A DNA stretch of 64,000 nt from Stieleria magnilauensis (GTDB lineage: Bacteria; Planctomycetota; Planctomycetia; Pirellulales; Pirellulaceae): the NCBI GenBank assembly GCA_007753675.1, contig CP036432.1:6422394-6486393 (forward strand). The letters are read 5' to 3'. A program made the position numbers and the translations under genes. This document shows, piece after piece, positions 25,346 through 33,539 of the stretch; within the stretch, counting starts at the first letter, position 1, and each line of letters starts with the position of its first letter. The notes under the pieces are model-generated. The model was not told the DNA's origin and made no database searches. It saw nothing but the letters and a program-made list of their open reading frames with translations.

Positions 25346-25723
25346 TCAGGCAGCGTTTTCTTCAGCGTCTTTTGCCGCTGCGGGGTCTTCCATCATCAGC
25401 CACTGCCAATCATCATCAGCCCACTGCAATAGAAATGTCCGAGCACTTGAATTGTTGTTTTTGTCTGCCATGTCATCCATCTGCTCCAGTTCCATGGCCT
25501 CGCCTTTCGCGGTTATGCCTTCGCGCGGGTCAAAGATGAGGGCGTTCTTGTCAACCTTCTGCAACGCTTTGATCAATTCATCAGGCGGGCAAGGGAAGTT
25601 CACGAACGATGTCAGAAGCGGATCACCGTCGACAAACCACCACATTTCACCCTGCTGCTCGATCCAACTGGCGAGATCAGTCGCTTTGATCGTGTAGTAC
25701 GGTAATTGAATTTGATTTGGCAT
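25346..25723 (-). CDS. Small acidic protein, possible antitoxin of the HEPN gene
   Basis: The product has 125 residues from ATG 25723, rich in Asp, Glu, Trp and Met, with a strongly acidic Ala-rich tail (DPAAAKDAEENAA). It has no signal peptide, membrane segment or recognisable domain. It is the first gene of a same-strand cluster with the HEPN gene 15 bp downstream. The size, charge and gene order fit an antitoxin or a sensor partner, but no homology supports that. Confidence 0.6.
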   Translation of the reverse strand: MPNQIQLPYYTIKATDLASWIEQQGEMWWFVDGDPLLTSFVNFPCPPDELIKALQKVDKNALIFDPREGITAKGEAMELEQMDDMADKNNNSSARTFLLQWADDDWQWLMMEDPAAAKDAEENAA

Positions 25724-25868
25724 TGTGTCGGTCTGTTGACGCTCTTGTCCGTACACGTTCGTGTGGAGTTCTAATTCGTCTCTACATTTTACGCTTGAAA
25801 GCCGTTCCAGTAAAGTTTCTCTCCTTCCGCATCGGCGACGTTCATGCAGTGCGGGCAGCAGCACTGGC

Positions 25869-26513
25869 TCACGTTGCGACGACAATCGACACTGGCATGG
25901 TGAAGAGGGAAATGCGCTCGTGCTTGTCAAACGTAAAGCCGGATTCGGTGACCAGCTTCTCCAGCGGGATCGGCTGGCAATCGACGATGTGCGGAAAATG
26001 CGTGTGCATCCAGATGTAGGTTCGTTCCAGCACACTTTCCTCGTCGCCTTCTTCGACCGACGCCATACTCACAACGCCAAGCCTTCCACCGGGCTTCAGC
26101 ACTCGGCGACATTCCGCCAACACGACCGGTATGGTTTCCAATGGGAACAGCTCCAATGTAAAGCTCATCGTGACGATATCAAATGTATCATCCTGCATCG
26201 GTAGCGGCGGAACCGCCCCGACCAGCAACTCAACACGACTCTCGATAGCGGCTTTTGACACTCGCTTCTGAGCGACCTCTTGCATACCGGGAGAAATGTC
26301 GATTCCAGTGACGTGACCGCTTTCACCCGCTGACTCAGCCAGCTCGACGATCGAATGCCCGGTTCCATAACCAATTTCGAGCACCGATTCCCCGGGTTGC
26401 ACATCGAGTAACTTCAGACCGCGTTGGCGTGCCTCATGTTCGCCGCCGTCGGCGATCAAGTCGTAAGCGTGGCTGATTCGATCGTAAAACTGTTGTGTGA
26501 GATTGGTTGCCAT
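25869..26513 (-). CDS. Class I SAM-dependent methyltransferase (UbiE-like)
   Basis: From ATG 26513 the product has 214 residues; the frame is open further upstream, but the fold begins at MATNLTQQFYDRISHAYDL. Motif I is VLEIGYGTGHS, followed by GIDISPGM (motif II), DTFDIVTMSFTLELF (motif IV region) and RRVLKPGGRLGVV. This is the methyltransferase-11/UbiE type acting on small molecules. The substrate is unknown. It lies upstream of the HEPN operon on the same strand, with 145 bp between. Confidence 0.9.
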   Translation of the reverse strand: MATNLTQQFYDRISHAYDLIADGGEHEARQRGLKLLDVQPGESVLEIGYGTGHSIVELAESAGESGHVTGIDISPGMQEVAQKRVSKAAIESRVELLVGAVPPLPMQDDTFDIVTMSFTLELFPLETIPVVLAECRRVLKPGGRLGVVSMASVEEGDEESVLERTYIWMHTHFPHIVDCQPIPLEKLVTESGFTFDKHERISLFTMPVSIVVAT

Positions 26514-26618
26514 GGCGTGCTCGCAACTTGGAGGCGGTTGGTGCTGTCGTGTCGATCGGATGTCGCAGTTTAACAAGATTGGGCGACCGGAGAAGTCAGA
26601 CACCGTCGGCTCCTGACA

Positions 26619-26991
26619 TTAAGGAGCGGAGTCGGCATGGTCTTCGACTGAGACTCGTCGGCTGCTGATTCTATTCGCGATGATCCAAACAAGCAGCGAC
26701 CAAACAATGCCAGCGGTCCATCCGGCCAAGACGTCGGTGGGATAGTGCGCGCCAAGATAAACGCGGCTGAGTCCAACGAGGAATGTCGCGGCGAAGACTG
26801 CGGACCGCCCATTCATCGAAGGCCTGCGTATCGCCTTCGATCACTTCTTCGGCGAGCTCAATGAATCCCCAAGTCCCTCCGACCACGATCAACGCAGCCA
26901 ACAACCAGATGGGCTCACGGGACCACGAGGACGGGATCAAATTCAGCAAGCGACGCAACATCGATTCTTCCAGCCTTTTACGAACGCGCAA
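26619..26991 (-). pseudogene. PAP2 phosphatase gene with the middle deleted
   Basis: One frame encodes the N-terminal membrane segment and DTQAFDEWAVRSLRRD of PAP2-superfamily proteins. A second frame encodes the C-terminal signature SRVYLGAHYPTDVLAGWTAG. The central section, including the KX6RP and PSGH motifs, is absent and the frame is shifted at the junction near 26800-26830. The enzyme would have been a membrane lipid phosphatase; it is now inactive. Confidence 0.8.
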
Positions 26992-27018
26992 CGGGTTTAC
27001 TCGACCGCGACTTGGCGT

Positions 27019-28260
27019 TTAGCCGGCTGGAATCGTCAGCGTTGGTCCCTGCTTGGCCGCATCGCCTTCCTGCACGGCGAGATTGTAAAGCAAGAGCACA
27101 AACGCCAGTGTTTCCTTTGACGTTATGTCCCGATCATCAATGTAAAACCAACAGCCGCGATAGGGAACTGCCACGGCGGCACGCTCGGGCTTTTCGCAGG
27201 AGCATTTGATGGTCATGAGATCGCCCGTCAACTGTGACCAGTCGAAGTCGTGACCTGCCGAGTCAAACGTGACTGTCACCAAACCACACTCGACATGCTG
27301 CGGCGGCACGCGGACTCCCTGCGAGAGATAGTACATCGCTTCCAGCATACTGCGGGTACTGACGACGAGCTTGTCATACGACTGGGGTCGATTCAGAACG
27401 AATCCTGATTTTTCCTGCTCCATCTCATAAGACACCTGCGCAGTGGACAGATTCAGCAGGGAAGCAAGTTCGACATGAAGCCCGCTGCCAACCACCTCGG
27501 GGGCGAATTGGAGAGCCAGATAGTCTTCATCTCTGTCCTTGCTCCACAGCTGCCAACCTCTTCCATCCTTGGAGGCACGGTATTCAAAGCCTTTTTCCGC
27601 TGCCGCAAGCACGTCGGCAGCCAACAAAGCATCCTGCTTCACGGCCACGCCAACCTGCTCCGCCTGATTAGTGCGGGTTGCTTGAGCGATCTCGACCTGC
27701 CGATGTTCCTGAAGGTCTTCGAGCAAGTCGACCGCAGCCGCGAATTGTTCAAAGCTGGGCTTAAGTTCAGGTGTCGGCCCGCCCGCCGCGGTCGCGTTGT
27801 CCACATCGTTGATGCTTTGCACGGTCAGTCGCAGGACACGCTCGAACGACCAGCCGGTGCGGGTCAATTGGTCAATCGTGTCCAGCGTGAACGGCGTCAG
27901 CAGACGATTGTTAAATTCCTGATCCTGTAACGGCGTGTACGTCAACGTCGGTGTGTCAGTCGCCTGCAATGACAATGAGCCGAAGACCTTGTCAAAGAAC
28001 ATCGGGTGAGAGCTGACCGTTCCGTTCCCCTGATAGGCGTATTGCTGGGTGATGTTCGGTATCGAGAGGAATTCGGGCGGCTCGGCATACCGCAGTCGCA
28101 CGAGGTTCAACAGCATCTCTTCCTGTGCGGTCTGCTGAACCGCGTGGTTGTAAGGAAGGCGGCTATTCTGCAGTGACTTCGGCCCCAGCCGACACCCGCA
28201 ACAGCAGGCAGCGATCACCAGCAACAGTGCAATCTTTGAAACACGCTCACCACCAAACAT
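27019..28260 (-). CDS. Conserved lipoprotein of unknown function
   Basis: The product has 413 residues. A lipoprotein signal ends in ACCCGC, with the likely lipidated Cys in CRLGPKSL. The N-terminal stretch QEEMLLNLVRLRYAEPPEFL is conserved in many Proteobacteria and Planctomycetes lipoproteins without known function. A central Gln/Ala-rich region is probably coiled coil. No partner genes are evident: a pseudogene precedes and a gene-poor zone follows. Confidence 0.75.
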   Translation of the reverse strand: MFGGERVSKIALLLVIAACCCGCRLGPKSLQNSRLPYNHAVQQTAQEEMLLNLVRLRYAEPPEFLSIPNITQQYAYQGNGTVSSHPMFFDKVFGSLSLQATDTPTLTYTPLQDQEFNNRLLTPFTLDTIDQLTRTGWSFERVLRLTVQSINDVDNATAAGGPTPELKPSFEQFAAAVDLLEDLQEHRQVEIAQATRTNQAEQVGVAVKQDALLAADVLAAAEKGFEYRASKDGRGWQLWSKDRDEDYLALQFAPEVVGSGLHVELASLLNLSTAQVSYEMEQEKSGFVLNRPQSYDKLVVSTRSMLEAMYYLSQGVRVPPQHVECGLVTVTFDSAGHDFDWSQLTGDLMTIKCSCEKPERAAVAVPYRGCWFYIDDRDITSKETLAFVLLLYNLAVQEGDAAKQGPTLTIPAG

Positions 28261-28558
28261 CGCACCACCCACTCAAATTCAGCGATTATCGTCCACGCAG
28301 GGCCTCCGGAAGCTCAGCGCAAAATCCGTACACCTTATAAACGGAATCGGTCATGCAGGCTGTATCAATTAAATCAGAGAAACGGTGGCCTCACGCCTAT
28401 CGCATCCCCCCCAGTTTGCCGCCGTGGTTGTATCGCTTTCATTGAGTTGGTGCACTTGGTAATACAAAAAAACCAAGGGGTGTGAAGACGGATTACTTCT
28501 CCGCGTGACAGCATGTTCAGAATTACGAACAGAAGATGTTGCCCAAGTCACGATCGAC

Positions 28559-29123
28559 GTAAGCGTTCTATCTTTCCATGTTGACGGGAGCGGTAGCGTG
28601 GTGGGTTTCTTTCCACTTTTGGAGAAACCCATGGCAGGATTGCCCAACCCACAACTTGCCCGACAGTGGGGAGAGCGACTCGATCGATTTGAGCACTCCG
28701 ATTCGACCGTCGAAAACTTCTGCGAATTCAGACGTGATGGCGAGCGAAGCTATCGCCAGCTTCAGGGGTCTTCTGGCCGTAGGTTATCAGCGATGCGACC
28801 GCGAAAGCGTTTTGATCTCTCGTGGCCCGTGGTGGATCGATAGACGCCTGACTCCCTCGTGACATGCGATGCGTGATCCAGTGGGTCCTTCTTTTAGCCA
28901 AAGACCGAATCCCTTGACCGCACTTCGCGCCGCCCCTTGGGAGTCGAGCGGAAGTAGAGCTCAGAGACACCCCAGTGAGATCAAAACGCAGCCTCAGCCA
29001 CAGCGCCGATGGACTGCGTGCTAGAGACCTGGGAGGCGGCCGCCACCGAGTTTACGGGGCTGCGATTGGCCGCCGGTTGCTTCCCCCGACAGCAAGGCCA
29101 CCCTGAGCAGATAGAATGCTTTC
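28559..29123 (-). mobile_element. IS66-derived element, copy 2 (longest)
   Basis: The ends are GTAAGCGTTCTATC at 28559 and GATAGAATGCTTTC at 29110, matching IS66-type inverted repeats (5'-GTAAGCG). Inside, 28630-28720 encodes MAGLPNPQLARQWGERLDRF and then HSDSTVENFC, which resembles the N-terminus of IS66 accessory protein TnpA (W-x-hv...SGLSVAEFC). The rest is shared, inverted, with copy 1. No transposase gene remains. The 8-bp flanks agree at only 5 of 8 positions, so the target duplication is uncertain. Confidence 0.7.
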
Positions 29124-29125
29124 AC

Positions 29126-29329
29126 AACGACAGTCGCAGAAAGTTCTTGGTCAACGGGGCCGCAGTAGCAGGGGCAGGGGCAGGTTTGTTTGCCGGTACG
29201 CTAGCCGCACAGGAGCAAGCTGCCAAAGATGCTGCCAAGCCATAGAGAGCACATGCTGGTCATGTCGCCATGAAAGGGCACGAGCAAATGCAGATGCCCA
29301 TGACCGACGGACTTACCGATGACATTTAA
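29126..29329 (+). pseudogene. Tat-signal Met/His-rich small protein, start lost and internal stop
   Basis: Directly after the IS66-type element a frame reads NDSRRKFLVNGAAVAGAGAG, a twin-arginine signal peptide, then reaches TAG at 29243 and continues in the same frame with HAGHVAMKGHEQMQMPM to a TAA at 29327. The element seems to have replaced the start codon, and the TAG may be a mutated Gln codon. The Met/His pattern suggests a metal (copper) ligand. The product is not expected to be made. Confidence 0.5.
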
Positions 29330-29835
29330 CCACGTATCGAACAACGATCCTTCCAATTCGCGGAGTACTGCGGCATCAGATCAGACATGTAAATCGAGCC
29401 GTCGTACACTGGCACCCTGCGTGACTGCTTGCCGCCGAGCAACTCATAGACCGGACGGTTCAATACTTTTCCGGCCAGATCCCAAAGCACCATCGTTCGA
29501 GGGCCCAACGGACCTGGCATTTTTCGCGACGCCAGCTCAAAATGTTGGAAGGGATTTTCCCCCAGTAACGGTGCGAGTGCTTCTTTTGGCTTCCAACACC
29601 TGGCAAGGCCCTCGACGCCCAGATTCGTATACAGCCGCACCATTCGGTCGCGGGAGGTCTGGCCGTGACCGCCGCTTCTCGCATTCTTCCCGATGGATTT
29701 TGATCGCCGCGTGGGGAGATCAAAGCTAACGATCCGGGTAATCTTCAGATCCTGTGGGAATTCCGTAGCGGATGCGATACCAGCAAACAGAGTTGAAGCG
29801 GTCGCCGCCCCAACGAATTGACGTCGGTTCAACAA
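29326..29835 (-). pseudogene. 5' fragment of a Tat-exported mandelate racemase/enolase-superfamily gene
   Basis: It encodes a Tat-like leader (MLNRRQFVGAATASTLFAG) and the enolase-superfamily N-terminal domain (VRLYTNLGVEGLA, PRTMVLWDLAGKVLNRPVYELLGG, VPVYDGSIYMSDL). After about 160 residues it diverges and stops. Full-length members have about 400 residues and carry the catalytic barrel, which is absent here. It is a truncated relic. Confidence 0.75.
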
Positions 29836-30119
29836 TTTTGAGTCTCTCAGGTTCGGTCCGGCAGAGTCACTTGGCCTGCAATCTCAGCGTTTTGATTTGA
29901 GAAGTATAGCAATTAAATCGTATTCTCGTTTTACTTCGGTACGGTTCGTTGCGGCTGCGGTACTGATGCTGTCGGCTCGACCGCTGCTTGCGGTCGGGGC
30001 GGCTCTCGTTGTGTCAGTACGTGACTTTTCTTGGGGACTTGGGCGATCATTGCGATAGAACCCACACGGTTCTTTGGTCGCTCCGGATGTGAAACGCTTT
30101 TCGTTGATGACTTTGAAAC

Positions 30120-30425
30120 GAGAGCATTGTGAACGAACGCGAAGCACAGGTTTTCGCGGATGTTGTGCATTGCTTTTCGGCGTAGCTTGGTCGCCGCGGC
30201 GACCCCGCGCAGGTCCCTGCCGAGCAGTTGCACTCCGGCTGACTGAATCGCTATGCCGGTTCCCGTGCCCATCGCAATCCCGAGTTGCTCCGAGACAGCT
30301 CTGGCAGTTGTTTCTGCACCGTCAGTCGGCATGACGACTTTCAGCCCGAGTTCATACGTCTGGCCGGAACCGCCGGCGTGCTCTCCTTGATAGGATAAGC
30401 GATCGCCATGGTGGCGGCGAGCCTG
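30120..30425 (-). pseudogene. Copper P-type ATPase (CopA) remnant
   Basis: Fragments of CopA are spread over two frames: AIAYPIKESTPA, GLKVVMPTDGAETTARAVSEQLGI (the TGD loop reads TDG), and then directly IAMGTGTGIAIQSAGVQLL and DLRGVAAATKLRRKAMHNIREN. About 90 residues between the TGD loop and the GIAMGTGT segment, including GDGINDAP, are missing. The phosphorylation domain is also missing. The surrounding 2.5 kb (28.3-30.7 kb) contains no intact gene. Confidence 0.75.
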
Positions 30426-30570
30426 CCATCGATTGCTACGAAGGTCACCGCTCAATCGCAGTCAATCACTGACAACCCAGCTAGCGCTCGGATGCGTCTG
30501 ACTCAGCACGGCCAGTGTCCGTTATCAATCGGGCACTGGCTGTGTTCTTGTGTACGCCTTGCCAAAGAAC

Positions 30571-30587
30571 CGACCAACAATTGATCG
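30571..30587. promoter_or_regulatory. Putative enhancer palindrome (11 of 12)
   Basis: CGACCA-ACAAT-TGATCG matches CGACCA-N5-TGGTCG at 11 of 12 positions and ends 74 bp before the -24 element at 30661. Confidence 0.6.
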
Positions 30588-30660
30588 GCGCGGACAAATC
30601 CTGTTCGACTCGAACGGTTCAGCCGGCAAAGCAACGTAGGTTTTCCCCTTTGAATACGAA

Positions 30661-30676
30661 TGGCACACGGCATGCT
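30661..30676 (+). promoter_or_regulatory. Putative sigma-54 promoter for the HEAT-repeat gene
   Basis: TGGCACA-CGGC-ATGCT matches six of seven positions at -24 and four of five at -12. The start codon at 30777 follows about 100 bp later. The element at 43790 is nearly identical. Confidence 0.65.
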
Positions 30677-30776
30677 TTGAAATGGTCGAGGCCGCGCCGA
30701 AGTTGAATTGCCCTTAGCAATTTCATTTGGAAGCCTGGAAAGTTTGACCACTCCCCCCCCATCACGCAAGATAACC

Positions 30777-31283
30777 ATGACCGAGATTCAATCGACCTTA
30801 GACGAACTCGCATCTAACGACGGCGCCGTCCGCGAACGCGCGCGGAAGGCACTTGTCGCGACCAACGGACACGAAGTTGTTTACGCCCTAATCGGGGAGT
30901 TGGTTGACCCGCGTCACCAAGTGCGTTGGGAAGCAGCGAAGGCGCTTTCGGAGATCGCTGATCCGGTTGCCGCGATCCCACTAGTTCACGCAATGTTTGA
31001 TGAAGACAATGATGTTGCTTGGGTGGCCGCCGAAGGCGTAGCGAGACTGGGCGAACCAGGTCTCTTGGCAGTGCTCAGCGGCCTGACACGCGCTAGCCAT
31101 TCAGTCGAATACTGCAAAGCCGCTCATCACTCGCTCAAAGAGTTCCGCAAGTCGGGCAAACAGCACACCGAAGTGGACGCCGTGATGAAGGCTCTTGAAG
31201 GTGTCGAGCCAAAGCTGTCGGCTCCCGTTGCCGCCTATCAAGCACTGCAACAAATCCGCATCGGCGAAGTTACCATGCCGTAG
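30777..31283 (+). CDS. HEAT-repeat protein
   Basis: The 168-residue product has about four HEAT/PBS-lyase-type repeats: VRERARKALVAT, HQVRWEAAKALSEIADPVAA, NDVAWVAAEGVARLGEPG and a diverged fourth. Such repeats form a protein-binding scaffold. No catalytic domain is present. ATG 30777 is preferred over an upstream start at 30708, which has no conserved residues. The stop codon is the TAG of a REP-1 repeat. It leads the cluster with paralogue B and the two-domain SpoIIAA-like gene. Confidence 0.88.
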   Translation: MTEIQSTLDELASNDGAVRERARKALVATNGHEVVYALIGELVDPRHQVRWEAAKALSEIADPVAAIPLVHAMFDEDNDVAWVAAEGVARLGEPGLLAVLSGLTRASHSVEYCKAAHHSLKEFRKSGKQHTEVDAVMKALEGVEPKLSAPVAAYQALQQIRIGEVTMP

Positions 31284-31344
31284 CCCAAGTCGCCAGACTC
31301 AATGCCGTCTCAGACACGATCGAGCCTCTGGCGAGATTGGCTAC
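31280..31344 (+). repeat. REP-1 palindromic repeat
   Basis: GTAGCCCAAGTCGCCAGACTC on the left and CTCTGGCGAGATTGGCTAC on the right form an imperfect inverted repeat of about 65 bp. The left TAG is the stop codon of the HEAT gene. Confidence 0.75.
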
Positions 31345-31393
31345 GAGACACCGATCCTGTTTTTCTTAACCCCCGCACGAAGAAGAGAAACCC

Positions 31394-32131
31394 ATGTTAC
31401 GAACATTCACTGCACTGTCGTTGGCCGCTACGTTTGCCGTTAGCACTTTGTCGGCCCAAGCCACGGGCACTCCCCCCGTCACAAAAGCCGCTGTGGCTAC
31501 GAAGAAGACCGATCCCGTTTATCCCGCAAACCCGCCAGTCCGCGGTCTTGCCGAAGTCGAAGAGTTCCTGCTCTTACCATTGCACAAGGAACCGCACTTC
31601 GTCTTGAAAGCAACGGGCGAAGCGTTGCGCAGCAAAGACGACAAAAGAGCGGTCCAGGAAATCCTTCGAGCTATCACATGGTTGCGAGTGATCGAATCGC
31701 ACGCGACACCGGAGGGCAAAAAGAATCTCTCCGACGCGATCGAACAACTCGCGAAAATCGAGACGGACTTGGGCGAGAACAAGACTGTCGAGGCCGCCGC
31801 AGCAGCAAAAGCGATCGGCAGTGCATACTACGCAATCGCCAACGACCACTACTTGAAAGCCAAACAGGATCACACCGGCACGGCCGCCGACATGGATTCC
31901 AACATGGGTGCCAAGCACTTGATCGCAGCAGGACTGTATCTACAAGAAGCAGCCCGATCGGCCAACACGGACCTGTCCAATGATGTCCAAGATTCCCTGA
32001 CGTCCTTGATCGGATTTAAACATCCCGAATCCGATGCCGAAGCGGCCAAGTACGGCAATGTCCTTGCGATGCATTTAAAGCAAGTAGGCGACGGACTGCA
32101 ACAACTCGGTGCAGAACTGCAGCAACCCTAA
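31394..32131 (+). CDS. Secreted helical stress protein (paralogue B)
   Basis: The product has 245 residues with a signal peptide (MLRTFTALSLAATFAVSTLSAQA). The mature protein is helical and Ala/Lys/Glu-rich. It aligns with paralogue C over EILRAITWLRVIESHATP (C: EIDKAISWLKLAESHAMP) and over LYLQEAARSA (C: YLQHAADSA). It ends VGDGLQQLGAELQQP. Function is unknown. It is 110 bp downstream of the HEAT gene and upstream of a SpoIIAA-like gene. Confidence 0.82.
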   Translation: MLRTFTALSLAATFAVSTLSAQATGTPPVTKAAVATKKTDPVYPANPPVRGLAEVEEFLLLPLHKEPHFVLKATGEALRSKDDKRAVQEILRAITWLRVIESHATPEGKKNLSDAIEQLAKIETDLGENKTVEAAAAAKAIGSAYYAIANDHYLKAKQDHTGTAADMDSNMGAKHLIAAGLYLQEAARSANTDLSNDVQDSLTSLIGFKHPESDAEAAKYGNVLAMHLKQVGDGLQQLGAELQQP

Positions 32132-32173
32132 TCGTTGACTCACAGAAGTCGTTGCCGCGCAGTCACGCTCACA

Positions 32174-32187
32174 GGCACGATCGTGCC
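32174..32187. other. 14-bp perfect palindrome upstream of the SpoIIAA-like gene
   Basis: GGCACGA-TCGTGCC is self-complementary and lies in the 122-bp gap before 32254. It could be an operator, or chance. Confidence 0.3.
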
Positions 32188-32253
32188 GCAGGAGCCAATT
32201 GATCTTTGTCGTCGCAGTCGTGCCCGTAGCGAATCAAGTTGGTCGCCAAGCCC

Positions 32254-33039
32254 ATGATGCAGCATCACAAATCGCCGTCTCACGTGATGGCAATTGAGCT
32301 GTTTGGTGTTTTATCCGAACAAGACATCGCCGCGATCAAGACTCGGTTCAATGCGATGCTCGAGTCGCATGAAGAGTTCGGTTTGTATATCGACATGTCT
32401 GAGCTAAACGATATGACCGCCGATGCGATCGTGGCAGACTTGAAGTTTGAACTTTCAGCGATGAAAGACCACCACCGCATTCGTCGCATTGCGTTTATCA
32501 CCGACAAACACTGGGTATCGGCGGTGGTGACGATGTTCCAGCCGTTCTGTCCTCAGGTGACATGCCACTGCTTCCCGCCCAGCGAACACACACGGGCCAT
32601 GGAGTTCGCCTCACAGCTTCCTGAACCGTCCAAGTTGAATGCGACCGACACACCGCCGGTTGCTCGCATTGCCACCGATCGTGACGATTTGATTGCGTTC
32701 GAGTGCATCGGCAGGATGCGTCTTGAAGACTTGCCGATTGTGCTCGAACCACTCAGCGAAGCCTTTAGGTCGGACCAAAAAATCGACTTATTGGTTCGGC
32801 TGACGGACTTCGCAGGATTTGCTCCTGTACTGCTGATGGAGAATTCTATCTACGCGATGAAGTTTGCGGCGTTGAGTCACGTTCGCAAATATGCCGTCGT
32901 CGGTGCTCCGATTTGGCTACGCCGAGCCGCCGAATTGTTCAAGCCAATGATTGATATCGACATGCGATTCTTCCATGCCGACGAAGAAGACGCAGCATGG
33001 GATTGGCTGAAGGTAACTGCGGTGCCGACCAACCATTGA
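32254..33039 (+). CDS. Two-domain SpoIIAA-like protein
   Basis: The product has 261 residues from ATG 32254. Two SpoIIAA-like units follow each other: residues about 12-125 (AIELFGVLSEQDIAAIKTRF, LYIDMSELNDM, RRIAFITDKHWVSAVVTMFQPF) and about 135-258 (LIAFECIGRMRLEDLPIVL, LLVRLTDFAGF, KYAVVGAPIWLRRAAELFKP). The family has a STAS-like fold related to PF11964. It is related to the single-domain protein at 15619-15999. It probably belongs to the sigma-54-controlled cluster starting at 30661. Confidence 0.85.
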   Translation: MMQHHKSPSHVMAIELFGVLSEQDIAAIKTRFNAMLESHEEFGLYIDMSELNDMTADAIVADLKFELSAMKDHHRIRRIAFITDKHWVSAVVTMFQPFCPQVTCHCFPPSEHTRAMEFASQLPEPSKLNATDTPPVARIATDRDDLIAFECIGRMRLEDLPIVLEPLSEAFRSDQKIDLLVRLTDFAGFAPVLLMENSIYAMKFAALSHVRKYAVVGAPIWLRRAAELFKPMIDIDMRFFHADEEDAAWDWLKVTAVPTNH

Positions 33040-33091
33040 TCGGAGCAGGAGAATCCATGCCGCGGATGGTGTTAGGGCAATCGGCGTACGT

Positions 33092-33181
33092 TCACCGATC
33101 GACATTGTACAGGTGATCTTCGGGCAGCATCATCAACGCACCGGCCAGAAAACACGTGCCGCCAATGAGCGTGAAAACGGT
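33092..33181 (-). pseudogene. C-terminal remnant of a membrane protein
   Basis: A minus-strand frame reads TVFTLIGGTCFLAGALMMLPED and stops. It parallels the C-terminus of the membrane protein at 1-615 (TAFTLQGALCFLIGAFLLLPE). The N-terminal part is not found. It lies in the 500-bp gap before paralogue C, which also holds the UAS and promoter. Confidence 0.5.
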
Positions 33182-33354
33182 CGTCAAGTTGGTTGGCGGC
33201 AATCTTCGTCGCCGGTTCCACCACCGATCGATCAGCATAGGCGGGAGTCAGCAGCGACTCTTCGTCGTTAAGTTCGCGTAGATCGATGATCCGATGCACC
33301 ATGCTGGGATTCCTTGTGTTCGGTGAACATTCATGCCCAAAAAGCAATGACAAG

Positions 33355-33371
33355 CGACCAATGTTTGGTCG
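33355..33371. promoter_or_regulatory. Enhancer palindrome CGACCA-N5-TGGTCG (perfect)
   Basis: CGACCA-ATGTT-TGGTCG is perfect in both half-sites. It ends 74 bp before the -24 element at 33445. Confidence 0.65.
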
Positions 33372-33444
33372 GAGTGATCAAAAGCTTCACGCCGGTAACA
33401 CTTAATCATTGGCACACCTCAACAGATTGCGAGTTTCTGCTCTT

Positions 33445-33460
33445 TGGCGCGATTTCTGCT
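33445..33460 (+). promoter_or_regulatory. Putative sigma-54 promoter for paralogue C
   Basis: TGGCGCG-ATTT-CTGCT matches six of seven at -24 and four of five at -12. It is about 80 bp before the ATG at 33540. Confidence 0.65.
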
Positions 33461-33539
33461 TTGTCATCGACATCGAGTCGCGACTGCGATTGGCATGTCG
33501 CCAACGAGATCGCGATAACTTTTGATGAGGAACACAAAA

